Source: Verrucomicrobiaceae bacterium UBA7681
GTDB lineage: Bacteria > Verrucomicrobiota > Verrucomicrobiia > Verrucomicrobiales > Verrucomicrobiaceae
NCBI GenBank assembly: GCA_002482965.1
Contig: DLGZ01000025.1
Span: 1 to 64,000, forward strand
Reading direction: 5' to 3'
Length of the DNA stretch: 64,000 bases
The notes beneath the pieces were generated by a model. It did not search any database. It was not told where the DNA came from and saw nothing but the letters and a program-made list of their open reading frames with translations. Each line of letters starts with the position of its first letter. Position 1 is the first letter of the stretch. This document shows, in pieces, positions 24,951 to 33,893 of this stretch. Made by a program: the position numbers and the translations under genes.

Positions 24951-27374
24951 TTAGCGGGATGAGCTGGAGGTTTGAAGAAGGGAGGGATCGACACGCAGGA
25001 TGCCTTTGCCCATGCGCTGGCGGATTTGCTGACCGCGTTCGGTGACGGTGATTTCGCAGCTTAGTTCTTTGTATTGGCCGAGGAGGGATTCGTTGGAGGC
25101 GGAGATTTCGAAGATGAGCTGTTTGTCGCCGACTTTGAGTTTTGGTGCGTTGATGACGCTCACGCCTTTAGGCAGACCGAGCAGGGTTGCCTGGGCTTCG
25201 CCTTCGAAGGGTTTTTTGTGTTCAATGTCCCAGACGACCTGGGCTTTTTCCCCACGACGGACGGCGGTGGGATTGCTCTTCAGGGCGATGTAGGGCTGGG
25301 CGATGGTGATGTTGATGAATGCGCTCGATGCGCGGATGCGACCCGCGCCGAGGTAATAGGAGCCGCCTGTCGTGGAGGCCGTCATGGCGAGGCGATAGGT
25401 GCCCGGCGCAGCCGAAGCGCTGGCGCTGAGGCGCAGGGTGCCTTCGTTTTTACCCGCAGGAATGGTGAGTGTGGGCTCTCCTTCGACACCGGGTGGCACC
25501 CAGTCGAACTGATGCTCGATGTCTTCATCAAAGCCGGGCTTGCGCGTGATTTTGACCGGGAGCGTGAGTTCACCGTTTTGCGATAGAGGGATGGACGGCT
25601 GCTCGACATCGATTTGATAAGGGGCGGGCTCGGTGACGGCGAAGGCGTAGTGATCGACGACAAAGGAATGCCATGCGTGACCGCCGCTGTGGCCGAGGAA
25701 GGAAAACGACTGCTGCGAGCGGCTGAGCAGCGGCGTGCCATCGGTAGTTTTGCAGGTGATGGAGATGAGCGCGGTCTGTGGCTTGGTGCCGGCGTCGGCG
25801 ATGAACTGCACCGGCACCTGACGCTGACCGGCGAGCAGTCGCGGAGCGATCATGCGAACGCCTTGGGGCAGACCCTGCACGACAAGGTCGAGTTCGCCTT
25901 TGTAGCGACTGCCGGCGGCATCGATGAGGTTCACATTCACCGTCCAGCGGCCACCTTGCGGCACGGCAATGCTGGTGAGGCGCGGACATTCCACCATGTC
26001 GATGACACGCGCCTGGATGAAGGTGTTGATCTCATCTCGGGCGGGTTCGACCTCGATGCGGTAAACGGAAGTCGGATCGCCGAGGCTGCGCATGTCGGTG
26101 ATGTTGATGAGGTAATCGCCATCGGTTTTTGGTTCCCAAATGACAGCCGGGTCCATGAGTTCCTTGCGCTGAATCTGTCGCGACATGGCCCAGAGATCGC
26201 GATCAGGAAGCGTCGAGTCATCAGCGGTGATGTCATCTGTTTCGGCATCGGCTTTGCGGATCGTGAGGCGTGGATCGAGCGGTGTGCCGAACGACCGTGC
26301 AAAGACGCGCACCCGCCAGCGATCACCCGCTTTGACTTTGACCCGGAAGCTGTCGGCATCGTTTGCGGCTTCGATGCGGCCATTCAATGCCGCAGGGAGG
26401 GCGCTGACGGTGGTTTCATCCGCCTCTTTGGCTTCGAGCACGTTGGGGAACTCACTCACACGCATCATCAGCGGTGAAGGCATTTTGTCGTTGAAGGCGA
26501 AGTCGCCGGGTTGTGCGGGGAGCATGGCCTGGATGGCTTCATCGCCTTTTGGATCGCCGAGAAGCGTGGCCGCAAGCATTTCGCCTTTCATGCCACCGGC
26601 GGGATACACGGCGAGGGGGCGGTAATTTGAGCCGATGTGCGCGAGGTAGTAGCAGTTGCCGCCCGAGTTGAAGATGCGCTGTTTGACCTCGATACGGTAT
26701 TCGCCATCGGCGGGCAGAATCGTGCTGAACACGGGGTCTTGCAGATGCATGGCGCTGTCGTCATTACGGGCGAGTTCTTTGCCGGTCGCGTCTAGAATGC
26801 GTGTGGTGAGGTCGAACTCGGACCCGGCGTAAAACTTCTCCGTGAGCCACACGGAATCGACCTCCACGGAAAGGTGCTCACCTTGGCGGCCGGTGACGCG
26901 ATAGACATCGACGTCGCCGACTTGATTGGTGTCCATGCGACCGAGCACCGCGCTGTTCATGGGCACGGGCTGGTCTTCCTGCGCCTCTTTGACGATGGGA
27001 AAGCGCGTCACCGCGAAGGTGCTGAGCGTGGTCAACTCGGTGGCGGTGCGCAGTTTGAAGGGGTGCAGTCCGAGCGGGCAATCGGCGTCGATCTCAAGCT
27101 TCGCTAGCACGCTGTCATGGGTGAAACCGCCGTGCATCGTGCTGCGGGGCTGAGGCAGCGATGGCAGGCTTTTCAGTTCAATGCAGCGGATGCCGGGACG
27201 ATAGAAGAGAAGCTCACGCGCTTCTTTGATGAAGGCACCTTCGATGGTGACTTCGACCGTGGTGCCGCGCTGGCCTGCGCGAGGCGTGACAAACTCGATA
27301 TGATGTACCATCGGGCCCGCGAGCGCGGAGGTGAGCAGACATGCTGAACCTATGAGGGCGATGAAAAGTCGCAT
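24951..27374 (-). CDS. Exported pre-peptidase C-terminal (PPC) domain protein
   Basis: This 807-aa protein has a signal peptide (MRLFIALIGSACLLTSALAG). It consists of Ig-like and jelly-roll domains. An IPT-like domain comes first (HIEFVTPRAGQRGTTVEVTI). A first PPC domain near 150-250 (DVDVYRVTGRQGEHLSVEVD) ends in DGEYRIEVKQRIF. A second PPC-type unit lies near 330-430 (IEAANDADSFRVKVKAGDRW). Several beta-sandwich domains fill the C-terminal half. PPC domains usually help export or bind ligands; no catalytic domain is present. It lies between the DUF1501 and PSD1 genes, and its stop touches the next start with no gap, so co-translation is likely. Confidence 0.85.
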   Translation of the reverse strand: MRLFIALIGSACLLTSALAGPMVHHIEFVTPRAGQRGTTVEVTIEGAFIKEARELLFYRPGIRCIELKSLPSLPQPRSTMHGGFTHDSVLAKLEIDADCPLGLHPFKLRTATELTTLSTFAVTRFPIVKEAQEDQPVPMNSAVLGRMDTNQVGDVDVYRVTGRQGEHLSVEVDSVWLTEKFYAGSEFDLTTRILDATGKELARNDDSAMHLQDPVFSTILPADGEYRIEVKQRIFNSGGNCYYLAHIGSNYRPLAVYPAGGMKGEMLAATLLGDPKGDEAIQAMLPAQPGDFAFNDKMPSPLMMRVSEFPNVLEAKEADETTVSALPAALNGRIEAANDADSFRVKVKAGDRWRVRVFARSFGTPLDPRLTIRKADAETDDITADDSTLPDRDLWAMSRQIQRKELMDPAVIWEPKTDGDYLINITDMRSLGDPTSVYRIEVEPARDEINTFIQARVIDMVECPRLTSIAVPQGGRWTVNVNLIDAAGSRYKGELDLVVQGLPQGVRMIAPRLLAGQRQVPVQFIADAGTKPQTALISITCKTTDGTPLLSRSQQSFSFLGHSGGHAWHSFVVDHYAFAVTEPAPYQIDVEQPSIPLSQNGELTLPVKITRKPGFDEDIEHQFDWVPPGVEGEPTLTIPAGKNEGTLRLSASASAAPGTYRLAMTASTTGGSYYLGAGRIRASSAFINITIAQPYIALKSNPTAVRRGEKAQVVWDIEHKKPFEGEAQATLLGLPKGVSVINAPKLKVGDKQLIFEISASNESLLGQYKELSCEITVTERGQQIRQRMGKGILRVDPSLLQTSSSSR

Positions 27375-27379
27375 GGCGG

Positions 27380-28744
27380 TTAGGAGATGATGCCCTTCAC
27401 GACATTGCCGTCTTTCACGATCTCGATGGGGCGGGTGCCGCCGAAGGCCATGAGCTCTTCGTTGGAGTCGATGCCGAGCTGGCTGTAAACGGTGGCGAGG
27501 AAGTCTTCGAGTTTCACTTCATCGCGTGCGGGTTCAGCGGAGGTGGCGTCGGAGGCACCGTAGATCTGACCTCTCGTGATGCCGCCGCCAGCGAGGAGCA
27601 TGGAGTACACTCGGGCCCAATGGTCGCGACCGTTGCTCATGTTTACTTTGGGTGTGCGGCCAAATTCAGTAGTGACCATGACGAGAGTGCTGTCGAGCAT
27701 GCCGCGCTGATCGAGATCCGTGATGAGGCCGCTGATGGCGTGGTCGAGCGCGGGCATGAATTCGGTGCAGGTGCTCTTGATGTCCACGTGCGAGTCCCAG
27801 GAGCCGTAGTTGACGCTGACGAAGCGGACGCCGGACTCGACGAGGCGGCGAGCGAGGAGGAGGCGCTCGCCGACGGCGGCGGGGGCTTTCTGTTTTAACT
27901 CGTAATTGCGGCCATAGAGATCGCGCATGGCGTCGTTTTCATCGGCGAGGGAGAAGGCTTTCCTTGCGGTATCGGAGGTGAGCAGTGAGTAGGCGCTCTT
28001 GTAGAAGTCATCCATCGTGTTGAGCTTGTCGACGTCGGCATCCAGTTTGCGGAGCTGGCCTTCGACGATGTCGCGTGCGGCTTTGCGGCGTTCGAACTGC
28101 TGCATGGAGACGCCATCGGGGATGCTGAAGTCGCGCACCTTGAACTCGCCTTTGGCGCCAGGGTCGGCGTTGAGCTGGAAGGGGCCGTACTTGCTGCTGA
28201 GGAAACCAGTGCCGCCTTCAAAGCCGCGCATGGCGGGAATGGCGACGTAGGGAGGCATGCCCTGGCGAATGCCCATGAGATGGGAAACGACGCTGCCCAT
28301 CTGCGGGTAGTCGATGACAGTGGTCGGCGTGTAGCCGGTGTAAAGGTGGTAGGTGGCCTGCTGGTGATCGGGGATTTTGCCGGTGACGGAGCGAACAATG
28401 GTGAGCTTGTCGGCGATCTTGGCGAGTCGGGTGAAGTTCTCGCTGAAGACCTCGCCGGTGTTGGTTTTAGCCACGCCAAAGCCGCCGCGATATTCCGTGG
28501 GCGCTTCGGGTTTCGGGTCCCAGGATTCCTGCTGGGCCATGCCGCCGGGGAGATGCAGATGGATGATGCTTTTGGCCTTGCCTTCTTTGAAGAATCCCGG
28601 CTCCACGGTGGCGCGGGCTTCGTGTTTGAGAAGATCGGCCATGCTGAGGCCGAGGGCGCTGCAGAAGCCGATGCGCATGGCTTCGCGACGCTGGAGATTC
28701 ATCTGGCGGAAGCCGGTGCAGCCGGAGGGGGCGGGGATTTTCAT
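27380..28744 (-). CDS. DUF1501 family exported protein
   Basis: This 454-aa protein is the first gene of the operon. It belongs to DUF1501, distantly related to the alkaline phosphatase/sulfatase superfamily and always paired with DUF1549/DUF1553 proteins in this phylum. An N-terminal RREAMRIG with a following hydrophobic stretch suggests a Tat signal. Family marks include SIIHLHLPGGMAQQESWDPK, SVTGKIPDHQQATYHLYTG, GVRFVSVNYGSWDSH and VMVTTEFGRTPK, with NGRDHWARVYSMLLAGGGI near the C-terminus. The start at 28744 lies in the 139-bp divergent region shared with the SDR gene; an alternative ATG 14 codons downstream sits immediately before the RR motif. Confidence 0.9.
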   Translation of the reverse strand: MKIPAPSGCTGFRQMNLQRREAMRIGFCSALGLSMADLLKHEARATVEPGFFKEGKAKSIIHLHLPGGMAQQESWDPKPEAPTEYRGGFGVAKTNTGEVFSENFTRLAKIADKLTIVRSVTGKIPDHQQATYHLYTGYTPTTVIDYPQMGSVVSHLMGIRQGMPPYVAIPAMRGFEGGTGFLSSKYGPFQLNADPGAKGEFKVRDFSIPDGVSMQQFERRKAARDIVEGQLRKLDADVDKLNTMDDFYKSAYSLLTSDTARKAFSLADENDAMRDLYGRNYELKQKAPAAVGERLLLARRLVESGVRFVSVNYGSWDSHVDIKSTCTEFMPALDHAISGLITDLDQRGMLDSTLVMVTTEFGRTPKVNMSNGRDHWARVYSMLLAGGGITRGQIYGASDATSAEPARDEVKLEDFLATVYSQLGIDSNEELMAFGGTRPIEIVKDGNVVKGIIS

Positions 28745-28883
28745 GTGGGGCGGCGAAAGGATTGCGGGGAAACGAGGATGTGAAGTTACTGAGTGAAAGT
28801 GGGTTTCCTTGCGGGACCCCGAGAACTCGGGGGGAGGCCGGACGTGGTCTTTGCATAAGCGGGCGGGATGACCATAGTGCGGA

Positions 28884-29639
28884 ATGAATTTGAATCTTGA
28901 AGGGCAGTCGGTCGCTGTGTTTGGAGCTGGGCGGGGCATTGGCCGGGCGATTGCAGATGGATTTGTCGCGGAGGGGTGTTCCGTGCGCGGGTTTGACCGA
29001 GAGAAGACGGCGGAGTTTATCGCGGCGGGGGATGTGGCCAATTATGAGGCGGTGAAGAGTTTTGCGGATGAGTTTGAGAGCGTGAAGCACGTGGTGTTTT
29101 GCGTAGGCATTGGGTCGGGGAAGTTTGGGTTTCCGTTTTGGAATCTGGAGCCGACCGACTGGGCACGGGTGCTGGAGGTGAATCTGATCGGCGCGGTGAA
29201 TGTGGCGCATGCGTTTGCACCGAAGCTGATCGAGAGCGGTGGGGGGTCGATGCTGTTTTTGGTTTCCGTGGCGGGGCAGATGGGATCGCAGACGGATCCG
29301 CCGTACAGTGCTTCGAAGGCGGCGCTGATTAACTTTACGCAGTGCGCGGCGAAGGATCTGGGGCCGCATAATGTGCGGGTGAATGCGCTGGCGCCGGGGA
29401 TGGTGAAGACGGAGCTGAACCAGAGCATCTGGGCGGCGGGGCAGAAGAAGCTGCCGGAGGAGAAGCGGCAGAGCTTTGATGACTGGGCTGCGGAGAAGAT
29501 CAAGAAGGTGTCGCACCTAGGCCGCTGGCAGATGCCGGACGAGTATGCGGCGATGGCGACGTTTCTGGCGTCAAATCATGCGAAGAATATTACCGGGCAG
29601 ACGATCAATATTGATGGTGGGCAGGTGATGCATGCTTGA
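28884..29639 (+). CDS. Short-chain dehydrogenase/reductase
   Basis: This 251-aa classical SDR has the NAD(P)-binding GAGRGIG near residue 14-20 and catalytic Ser in FLVSVAG. The YSASK motif supplies the Tyr and Lys, and the C-terminal INIDGGQ follows. The domain is complete and of normal length. A Gly/Asp pattern after beta-2 (RGFDREK) suggests NAD(H) preference. Reaction: reversible oxidation of an alcohol to a carbonyl; substrate not determined. It is divergent from the DUF1501 operon and followed by a hairpin. Confidence 0.88.
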   Translation: MNLNLEGQSVAVFGAGRGIGRAIADGFVAEGCSVRGFDREKTAEFIAAGDVANYEAVKSFADEFESVKHVVFCVGIGSGKFGFPFWNLEPTDWARVLEVNLIGAVNVAHAFAPKLIESGGGSMLFLVSVAGQMGSQTDPPYSASKAALINFTQCAAKDLGPHNVRVNALAPGMVKTELNQSIWAAGQKKLPEEKRQSFDDWAAEKIKKVSHLGRWQMPDEYAAMATFLASNHAKNITGQTINIDGGQVMHA

Positions 29640-29668
29640 GGAGCGGAGTGCAAGGTGATGGCGGAGCG

Positions 29669-29688
29669 CCGCACAGAGGACTGTGCGG
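29669..29688. repeat. Perfect 8-bp stem hairpin after the SDR gene
   Basis: CCGCACAG (29669-29676), loop AGGA, CTGTGCGG (29681-29688). It lies between two convergent genes, 29 bp after the SDR stop, and is probably a transcript-end structure or part of a dispersed repeat; there is no T-run. Confidence 0.55.
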
Positions 29689-29774
29689 ACCACTTTGCTA
29701 GCGCTCATGCGACGCGCTGTGAATGGTTGGATGATTTTCCGAATTCGTGCTTTAAGAGAACTTGGAAGTTCGCT

Positions 29775-30647
29775 TTACTCGTAGAGGCGGAAGAGGCCGC
29801 TGTGATCGAGGTCGCCGAGGTGTTTTTCGTGGACGAATTTTTCCCATTGGGCGAGGGAGTTTTTCAAGGTGGGGGAGTCGAGGCCGACGGAGTCGGCGAG
29901 CTGGGACATGAGGCGGACGTCTTTGAGCTGGAGGGTGGCGCGGCCACCGGGGGCGAAGTCGCGGCGGACCATGCGGTCGCCATGGAGATCGAGGATGCGG
30001 CTTTCGGCGAAGCCGCCGAGGAGGGCTTTCCGAACGAGGGCGGGATCGACGCCGGAGAGTTCGGCGAGGCGGAGGGCCTGGGCGACGGCATCAATGGTCT
30101 GGGCGACGATGAGCTGATTGGCGAGTTTGGTGACCTGGCCGCTGCCGACGGGGCCGAGGTGGGTGATGTTTTTGCCGACGGTCTGGAAGATGGGGAGGGC
30201 GCGCTGGAAATTTTCTTCGCTGCCGCCGGCCATGATAGTGAGGGTGGCGGCTTCGGCGCCGACCTGGCCGCCGGAGACGGGGGCATCGACCCAGTTGACG
30301 CGTTGGGCCCATTGTTTGGTTTCGGGAACGCCGGTGGTGCCGAAGTCGATGATGAGGGCGTCCGGGTGCAGGCCTTCGATGAGGCCGCCGGGGCCGAAGA
30401 CGATGGCTTCGACGACGTCGGTCATGGTGAGATTGATGCAAATGATGCCTGGGCCGATTTCGCGGGCGAGTTCGGGGAGGGTGGCGGCGCGGCGCATGCC
30501 GAGGGCGACGGCATCTTCTGCGGGGCCGGGGCTGCGATTCCAGACGACGACGTCGGCTCCGGCGGTGTGGAGGTGGCGTGCATTGGCGCGGCCCATGTTG
30601 CCGAGTCCGACGAATCCGATCTTGTGTCCTGCGAGTGGCTTGCTCAT
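29775..30647 (-). CDS. 3-hydroxyisobutyrate-dehydrogenase-family oxidoreductase (possible L-threonate dehydrogenase)
   Basis: This 290-aa beta-hydroxyacid dehydrogenase has an N-terminal Rossmann motif (KIGFVGLGNMGRANARHL). The substrate-binding signature VDAPVSGGQVGAEAATLTIM follows, then GPVGSGQVTKLANQLIVAQT, where Lys is the catalytic residue. The C-terminal helical domain is complete (LKDVRLMSQLADSVGLDSPT). Family members oxidise 3-hydroxyisobutyrate, tartronate semialdehyde, L-threonate and similar acids with NAD(P). The divergent neighbour resembles D-erythronate dehydrogenase, and the two enzymes work in parallel routes for four-carbon sugar acids, so L-threonate is a reasonable guess. 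No otnK/otnC gene is in the window to confirm this. Confidence 0.82.
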   Translation of the reverse strand: MSKPLAGHKIGFVGLGNMGRANARHLHTAGADVVVWNRSPGPAEDAVALGMRRAATLPELAREIGPGIICINLTMTDVVEAIVFGPGGLIEGLHPDALIIDFGTTGVPETKQWAQRVNWVDAPVSGGQVGAEAATLTIMAGGSEENFQRALPIFQTVGKNITHLGPVGSGQVTKLANQLIVAQTIDAVAQALRLAELSGVDPALVRKALLGGFAESRILDLHGDRMVRRDFAPGGRATLQLKDVRLMSQLADSVGLDSPTLKNSLAQWEKFVHEKHLGDLDHSGLFRLYE

Positions 30648-30705
30648 GTCCGGGCGAACTCACATCAGGCGGTGCCTGATGGCAAACTCCTTCCCAACCT
30701 ACTTC

Positions 30706-31674
30706 ATGAAAATCATCATCACCGGCGGCGGCGGCTTCCTTGGCTCACAGCTTGCGCAGAAACTTTTGGAACGCGGCACGTGGTGCGGCAAGGCGATCAC
30801 GGAGATGGTGCTGCTGGATGCGTTTTTCCGCGGTGAGCCTACGGATGCGCGGGTGAAGCATGTGCAAGGTGACATTGGTGACCGGGCGACGGTGCTGGCA
30901 GCAACGGGGCCGAAGTTTGATGTGATTTTTCACCTGGCCTCGATGGTGAGCGGGGAGTGTGAGGAGAGGTTTGATGATGCGATGCGGGTGAATCTGGAGG
31001 GCGGGCGCAATGTGTTTGAGGCGGCGCGTGCGGCGGAAGGCAAGCCGCGGGTGGTGTTTGCGAGCAGTGTGGCGGTTTATGGCGGGCTGGACATGTCGCA
31101 ACTGATGTCTGACCTGACGAAGCAACTGCCGCAGACGACGTATGGGATGACGAAGGCGATGTGCGAGATGATGGTGAATGACCATACGCGCAAAGGGCAC
31201 TTTGATGGACGCAGCGTGCGGCTCCCAACGGTGATCGTGAGGCCGGGCAAGCCGAATGCGGCGGCATCGAGCTGGGCGAGCGGGATGTTTCGTGAGCCGC
31301 TGAATGGTGAGGCGTGCATGCTGCCGATCCGGCGTGATCAACCGCATCCGATGACCGGGTATCGGACAGTGATTGAGTCGTTCATCGCGCTGAGTGAAGT
31401 GCCGGAGGAGATGCTGGGGAAGGATCGGGCGTATGTGCTGCCTGCGCATCGGGTGACGCCGCAGATTGCGGAGAAGGTGATTCAAGAAGTGGCGGCGGAG
31501 CGTGGGATCATTCTGGGGCCGATTGTGGATGCGTTTGATGCGCGGATTCAGGGCATCGTTGATAACTGGCCGCAGCAGGTGGATGGCGCGCGCTCTGAGG
31601 CGATTGGTCTGCCGAGACCGCCGGAGCTGAAAGTGATCGTGGAACAATATGTGGCGGACTTTGGAATGAAGTAG
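30706..31674 (+). CDS. NAD-dependent epimerase/dehydratase family protein (D-erythronate dehydrogenase-like)
   Basis: The start at 30706 gives MKIIITGGGGFLGSQLAQKL, an extended-SDR NAD-binding N-terminus, and a 322-aa protein. Catalytic residues are the Ser/Thr in VVFASSVAVYGG and the Tyr/Lys in TTYGMTKAM. The C-terminal half, with GRSVRLPTVIVRPGKPNAAA and SSWASGMFREPLNGE, resembles the DenD group, which oxidises D-erythronate to 2-oxo-erythronate. It is divergent from the 3-HIBDH-family gene 58 bp away. The open frame upstream of 30706 is antisense to that gene. An alternative is a nucleoside-diphosphate-sugar epimerase. Confidence 0.8.
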   Translation: MKIIITGGGGFLGSQLAQKLLERGTWCGKAITEMVLLDAFFRGEPTDARVKHVQGDIGDRATVLAATGPKFDVIFHLASMVSGECEERFDDAMRVNLEGGRNVFEAARAAEGKPRVVFASSVAVYGGLDMSQLMSDLTKQLPQTTYGMTKAMCEMMVNDHTRKGHFDGRSVRLPTVIVRPGKPNAAASSWASGMFREPLNGEACMLPIRRDQPHPMTGYRTVIESFIALSEVPEEMLGKDRAYVLPAHRVTPQIAEKVIQEVAAERGIILGPIVDAFDARIQGIVDNWPQQVDGARSEAIGLPRPPELKVIVEQYVADFGMK

Positions 31675-31711
31675 GCTTTGCCGTGACCGTGGAATGCGGT
31701 AGCCTCGCTGC

Positions 31712-32713
31712 ATGAGTGAGATACGACCCTTTGCGAACGCGCCCGAAATCCACCTCAACCCGAAGTTCGCTCTCATTGGTGTTGGAGTGTTGTTTTTGCT
31801 GGTTGGCGTCTATTCCGGGATCTATCAGGTTCCGGCGGAATCGGTGGCGGTGGTGCAGCGTTTTGGTGGTTACTTGAAGACGGAAACCCCCGGGCTGCAC
31901 TTCAAGCTGCCGTGGGGCATTGATCAGGTCACGGAGGTGGAGATTTTGCGTCAGCAGAAGCTGGAGTTTGGCTTTGGCACCCGGGGTGCGACCAACCCGT
32001 ATCAGTATGCGGATCCTGGTGATCAGGAGGGCGAAAAAACGATGGTTACGGGCGATCTGAATACGGCAATGGTGGAATGGGTGGTGCAGTACCACATCAG
32101 CGATCCAGTGGCGTATGTGTTTAATTTTCGCGAGCCGGTGCCGACGCTAAGAGACTTGTCTCAGGCGGTGATGCGAGAGGTGGTGGGTGATCGCACGGTG
32201 GATGAAGTACTGACCATTGGCCGACAGGAAATGGAGACCAAATGCGCGGAACGACTGCGTGAACTGGTGGCGGCGCTGAACATGGGCGTGCGGATTGATC
32301 AGATTCAGCTAGGGAACATCAATCCGCCTGATGATGTGAAGGCGAGTTTCAGTGACGTGAACCGTGCGAAGCAGGAGAAGGAGTCTTCGATCAATGCGGC
32401 GAGCGGGAATTACAATGAGATCATTCCGAAAGCGCGTGGCGAAGCGGAGCAGAAGCTCAAAGGGGCCGAAGGCTATGCGGCCAAACGCATCAATGAGGCC
32501 GAAGGTGATGCGGCGCGGTTCAAGTCTGTGCTGGCTGAATACCTGAAGGCTCCGGAGGTGACCAAGAAACGTCTTTATTTGGAAACGATGAGCGAGGTGC
32601 TGGCCCAGGTGCCGGGGAAAATCATCTTGGATGACAAGGCCTCCTCGTTTCTGCCGCTGATGAATCTTCGTCAGGCGACCCCACAAACCAACCCTTCTCC
32701 TGCCACACGATGA
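31712..32713 (+). CDS. hflK: HflK-like SPFH membrane protein
   Basis: This 333-aa prohibitin-like protein has a single N-terminal transmembrane segment (FALIGVGVLFLLVGVYSGIY, about 20-40). An SPFH domain follows (VVQRFGGYLKTETPGLHFKL, AMVEWVVQYHISDPVAYVFN, REVVGDRTVDEVLTIGRQEM). A long coiled coil rich in Glu/Ala comes next (about 220-300). HflK and HflC form a large membrane ring around the FtsH protease and modulate its activity. It overlaps the hflC start by ATGA, a standard arrangement for this pair. It lacks the Gly-rich N-terminal extension of some HflK proteins. Confidence 0.9.
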   Translation: MSEIRPFANAPEIHLNPKFALIGVGVLFLLVGVYSGIYQVPAESVAVVQRFGGYLKTETPGLHFKLPWGIDQVTEVEILRQQKLEFGFGTRGATNPYQYADPGDQEGEKTMVTGDLNTAMVEWVVQYHISDPVAYVFNFREPVPTLRDLSQAVMREVVGDRTVDEVLTIGRQEMETKCAERLRELVAALNMGVRIDQIQLGNINPPDDVKASFSDVNRAKQEKESSINAASGNYNEIIPKARGEAEQKLKGAEGYAAKRINEAEGDAARFKSVLAEYLKAPEVTKKRLYLETMSEVLAQVPGKIILDDKASSFLPLMNLRQATPQTNPSPATR

Positions 32714-33762
32714 AATCCTCCCTCCTTTTGATAGTTGTCCTCGCGCTGGTCTTTGTGGCGAGCAATGGTTTGTACACCGTGAGCGAGACGGAGCAGGTGG
32801 TGATCACCCAGTTCGGCAAGCCGGTAGGGGAGCCTATCCGTGACGCGGGTCTGCACTGGAAGACGCCTTTTGTGCAGACCATCAACCGCCTGGACAAACG
32901 GGTGCTGGAATGGGACGGGCCTTCGGCCAACATGACGACGAAGGACAAGGTCATCGTGGTGGTGGATGCGTTTGGCCGCTGGGAGATCAACGACCCGCTG
33001 GTGTTTTTCCGTCAGCTCACGGATGAGCGGCGCGCGCTGTCGCGGCTGGATGACATCCTGGCGAGCGAGACGCGCATCGTCATCGCGAAGCATGATTTCA
33101 TCGAAGCGGTGCGGACCACGAAGGACCGAAAAGCGGTGCGTGATGAGAGCAATGTGACCACGACGGGCAGCACGCCTTCGACTGCGGATACACGTCTGGG
33201 TGTGCTGCCGCCGATCACGTATGGTCGAGTCGAGCTTGAGGCTGAGATTCTGAAGAATGCCATCCCGAAGATTGAGGGGTACGGCATCCGGCTGCTGGAT
33301 GTGCGCTTCAAACGGATCGACTACGATCCGACGGTGAGCAAGTCGATCCATCAGCGCATGATTTCTGAGCGTGAGCAGATTGCCAAGCTGCACCGCGCGG
33401 AAGGTGAAGGCGAGGCGGCGAAGATCAATGGGGAGCGTGAGCGTGATCTGGCGACGATTGAGTCCGAGGCGTACCGCAAGGTGCAGGAGATGGAAGGTAC
33501 GGCGGATGCGAAGGCAACGGAGATTTATGCGAAGGCGTACAACCAGACGCCGGAGGCTGCGGAACTGTTTGATTTCCTCAAGACGATGGAGACGTACAAG
33601 ATGCTGATCACTTCTGACACGACGATGATTTTCACGACGGACAGCGAGTTGTTCCGGTATCTGAAGTCGAGCAATCCGCAGGCGACGAAACCGGTGGCGG
33701 GAGCGACAGGGGAGTTCACGCCACTGCACAAGCTACCGACGCTGATGGAAGTGGGGCGGTGA
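32710..33762 (+). CDS. hflC: HflC-like SPFH membrane protein
   Basis: This 350-aa partner of HflK starts inside the hflK stop codon. It has an N-terminal signal-anchor (KSSLLLIVVLALVFVASNGL), an SPFH domain (VVITQFGKPVGEPIRDAGLH, KVIVVVDAFGRWEINDPLVF) and a coiled coil (ISEREQIAKLHRAEGEGEAA and onward). The conserved C-terminal LFDFLKTMETYKMLI and DSELFRYLK segments follow. A segment around residues 150-170 (DESNVTTTGSTPSTADTRLG) looks like a flexible insertion compared with enterobacterial HflC. It is convergent with the giant gene ending at 33894. Confidence 0.9.
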   Translation: MKSSLLLIVVLALVFVASNGLYTVSETEQVVITQFGKPVGEPIRDAGLHWKTPFVQTINRLDKRVLEWDGPSANMTTKDKVIVVVDAFGRWEINDPLVFFRQLTDERRALSRLDDILASETRIVIAKHDFIEAVRTTKDRKAVRDESNVTTTGSTPSTADTRLGVLPPITYGRVELEAEILKNAIPKIEGYGIRLLDVRFKRIDYDPTVSKSIHQRMISEREQIAKLHRAEGEGEAAKINGERERDLATIESEAYRKVQEMEGTADAKATEIYAKAYNQTPEAAELFDFLKTMETYKMLITSDTTMIFTTDSELFRYLKSSNPQATKPVAGATGEFTPLHKLPTLMEVGR

Positions 33763-33786
33763 GGAGGGCGGGGTCTGAACCGGAAA

Positions 33787-33800
33787 CCGGCTGAGGCCGG
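33787..33800. terminator. Small GC hairpin between convergent genes
   Basis: CCGGC, loop TGAG, GCCGG (33787-33800) lies 24 bp after the hflC stop and 94 bp after the giant gene's stop on the other strand. No T-run follows, so this is a weak terminator candidate or part of a repeat; GGGGTCTGA just upstream also occurs at 13412-13420. Confidence 0.3.
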
Positions 33801-33893
33801 GACTACAGAACGGCGTTGGGCAGCTTGTGAACGAGGAACCAAGCATCTGAAGTCTGCACCTCTGCGCCTTGGTGGTGAACCTAACCGTGCTGA

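Noticed and set aside
30118..30705. Upstream extension of the DenD-like gene to 30118
   Set aside because: The extra 196 residues are antisense to the divergent dehydrogenase; the Rossmann motif begins right after the ATG at 30706.
29655..30836. 393-codon plus-strand open frame
   Set aside because: Shadow of the 3-HIBDH-family gene on the other strand; acidic low-complexity product without family features.
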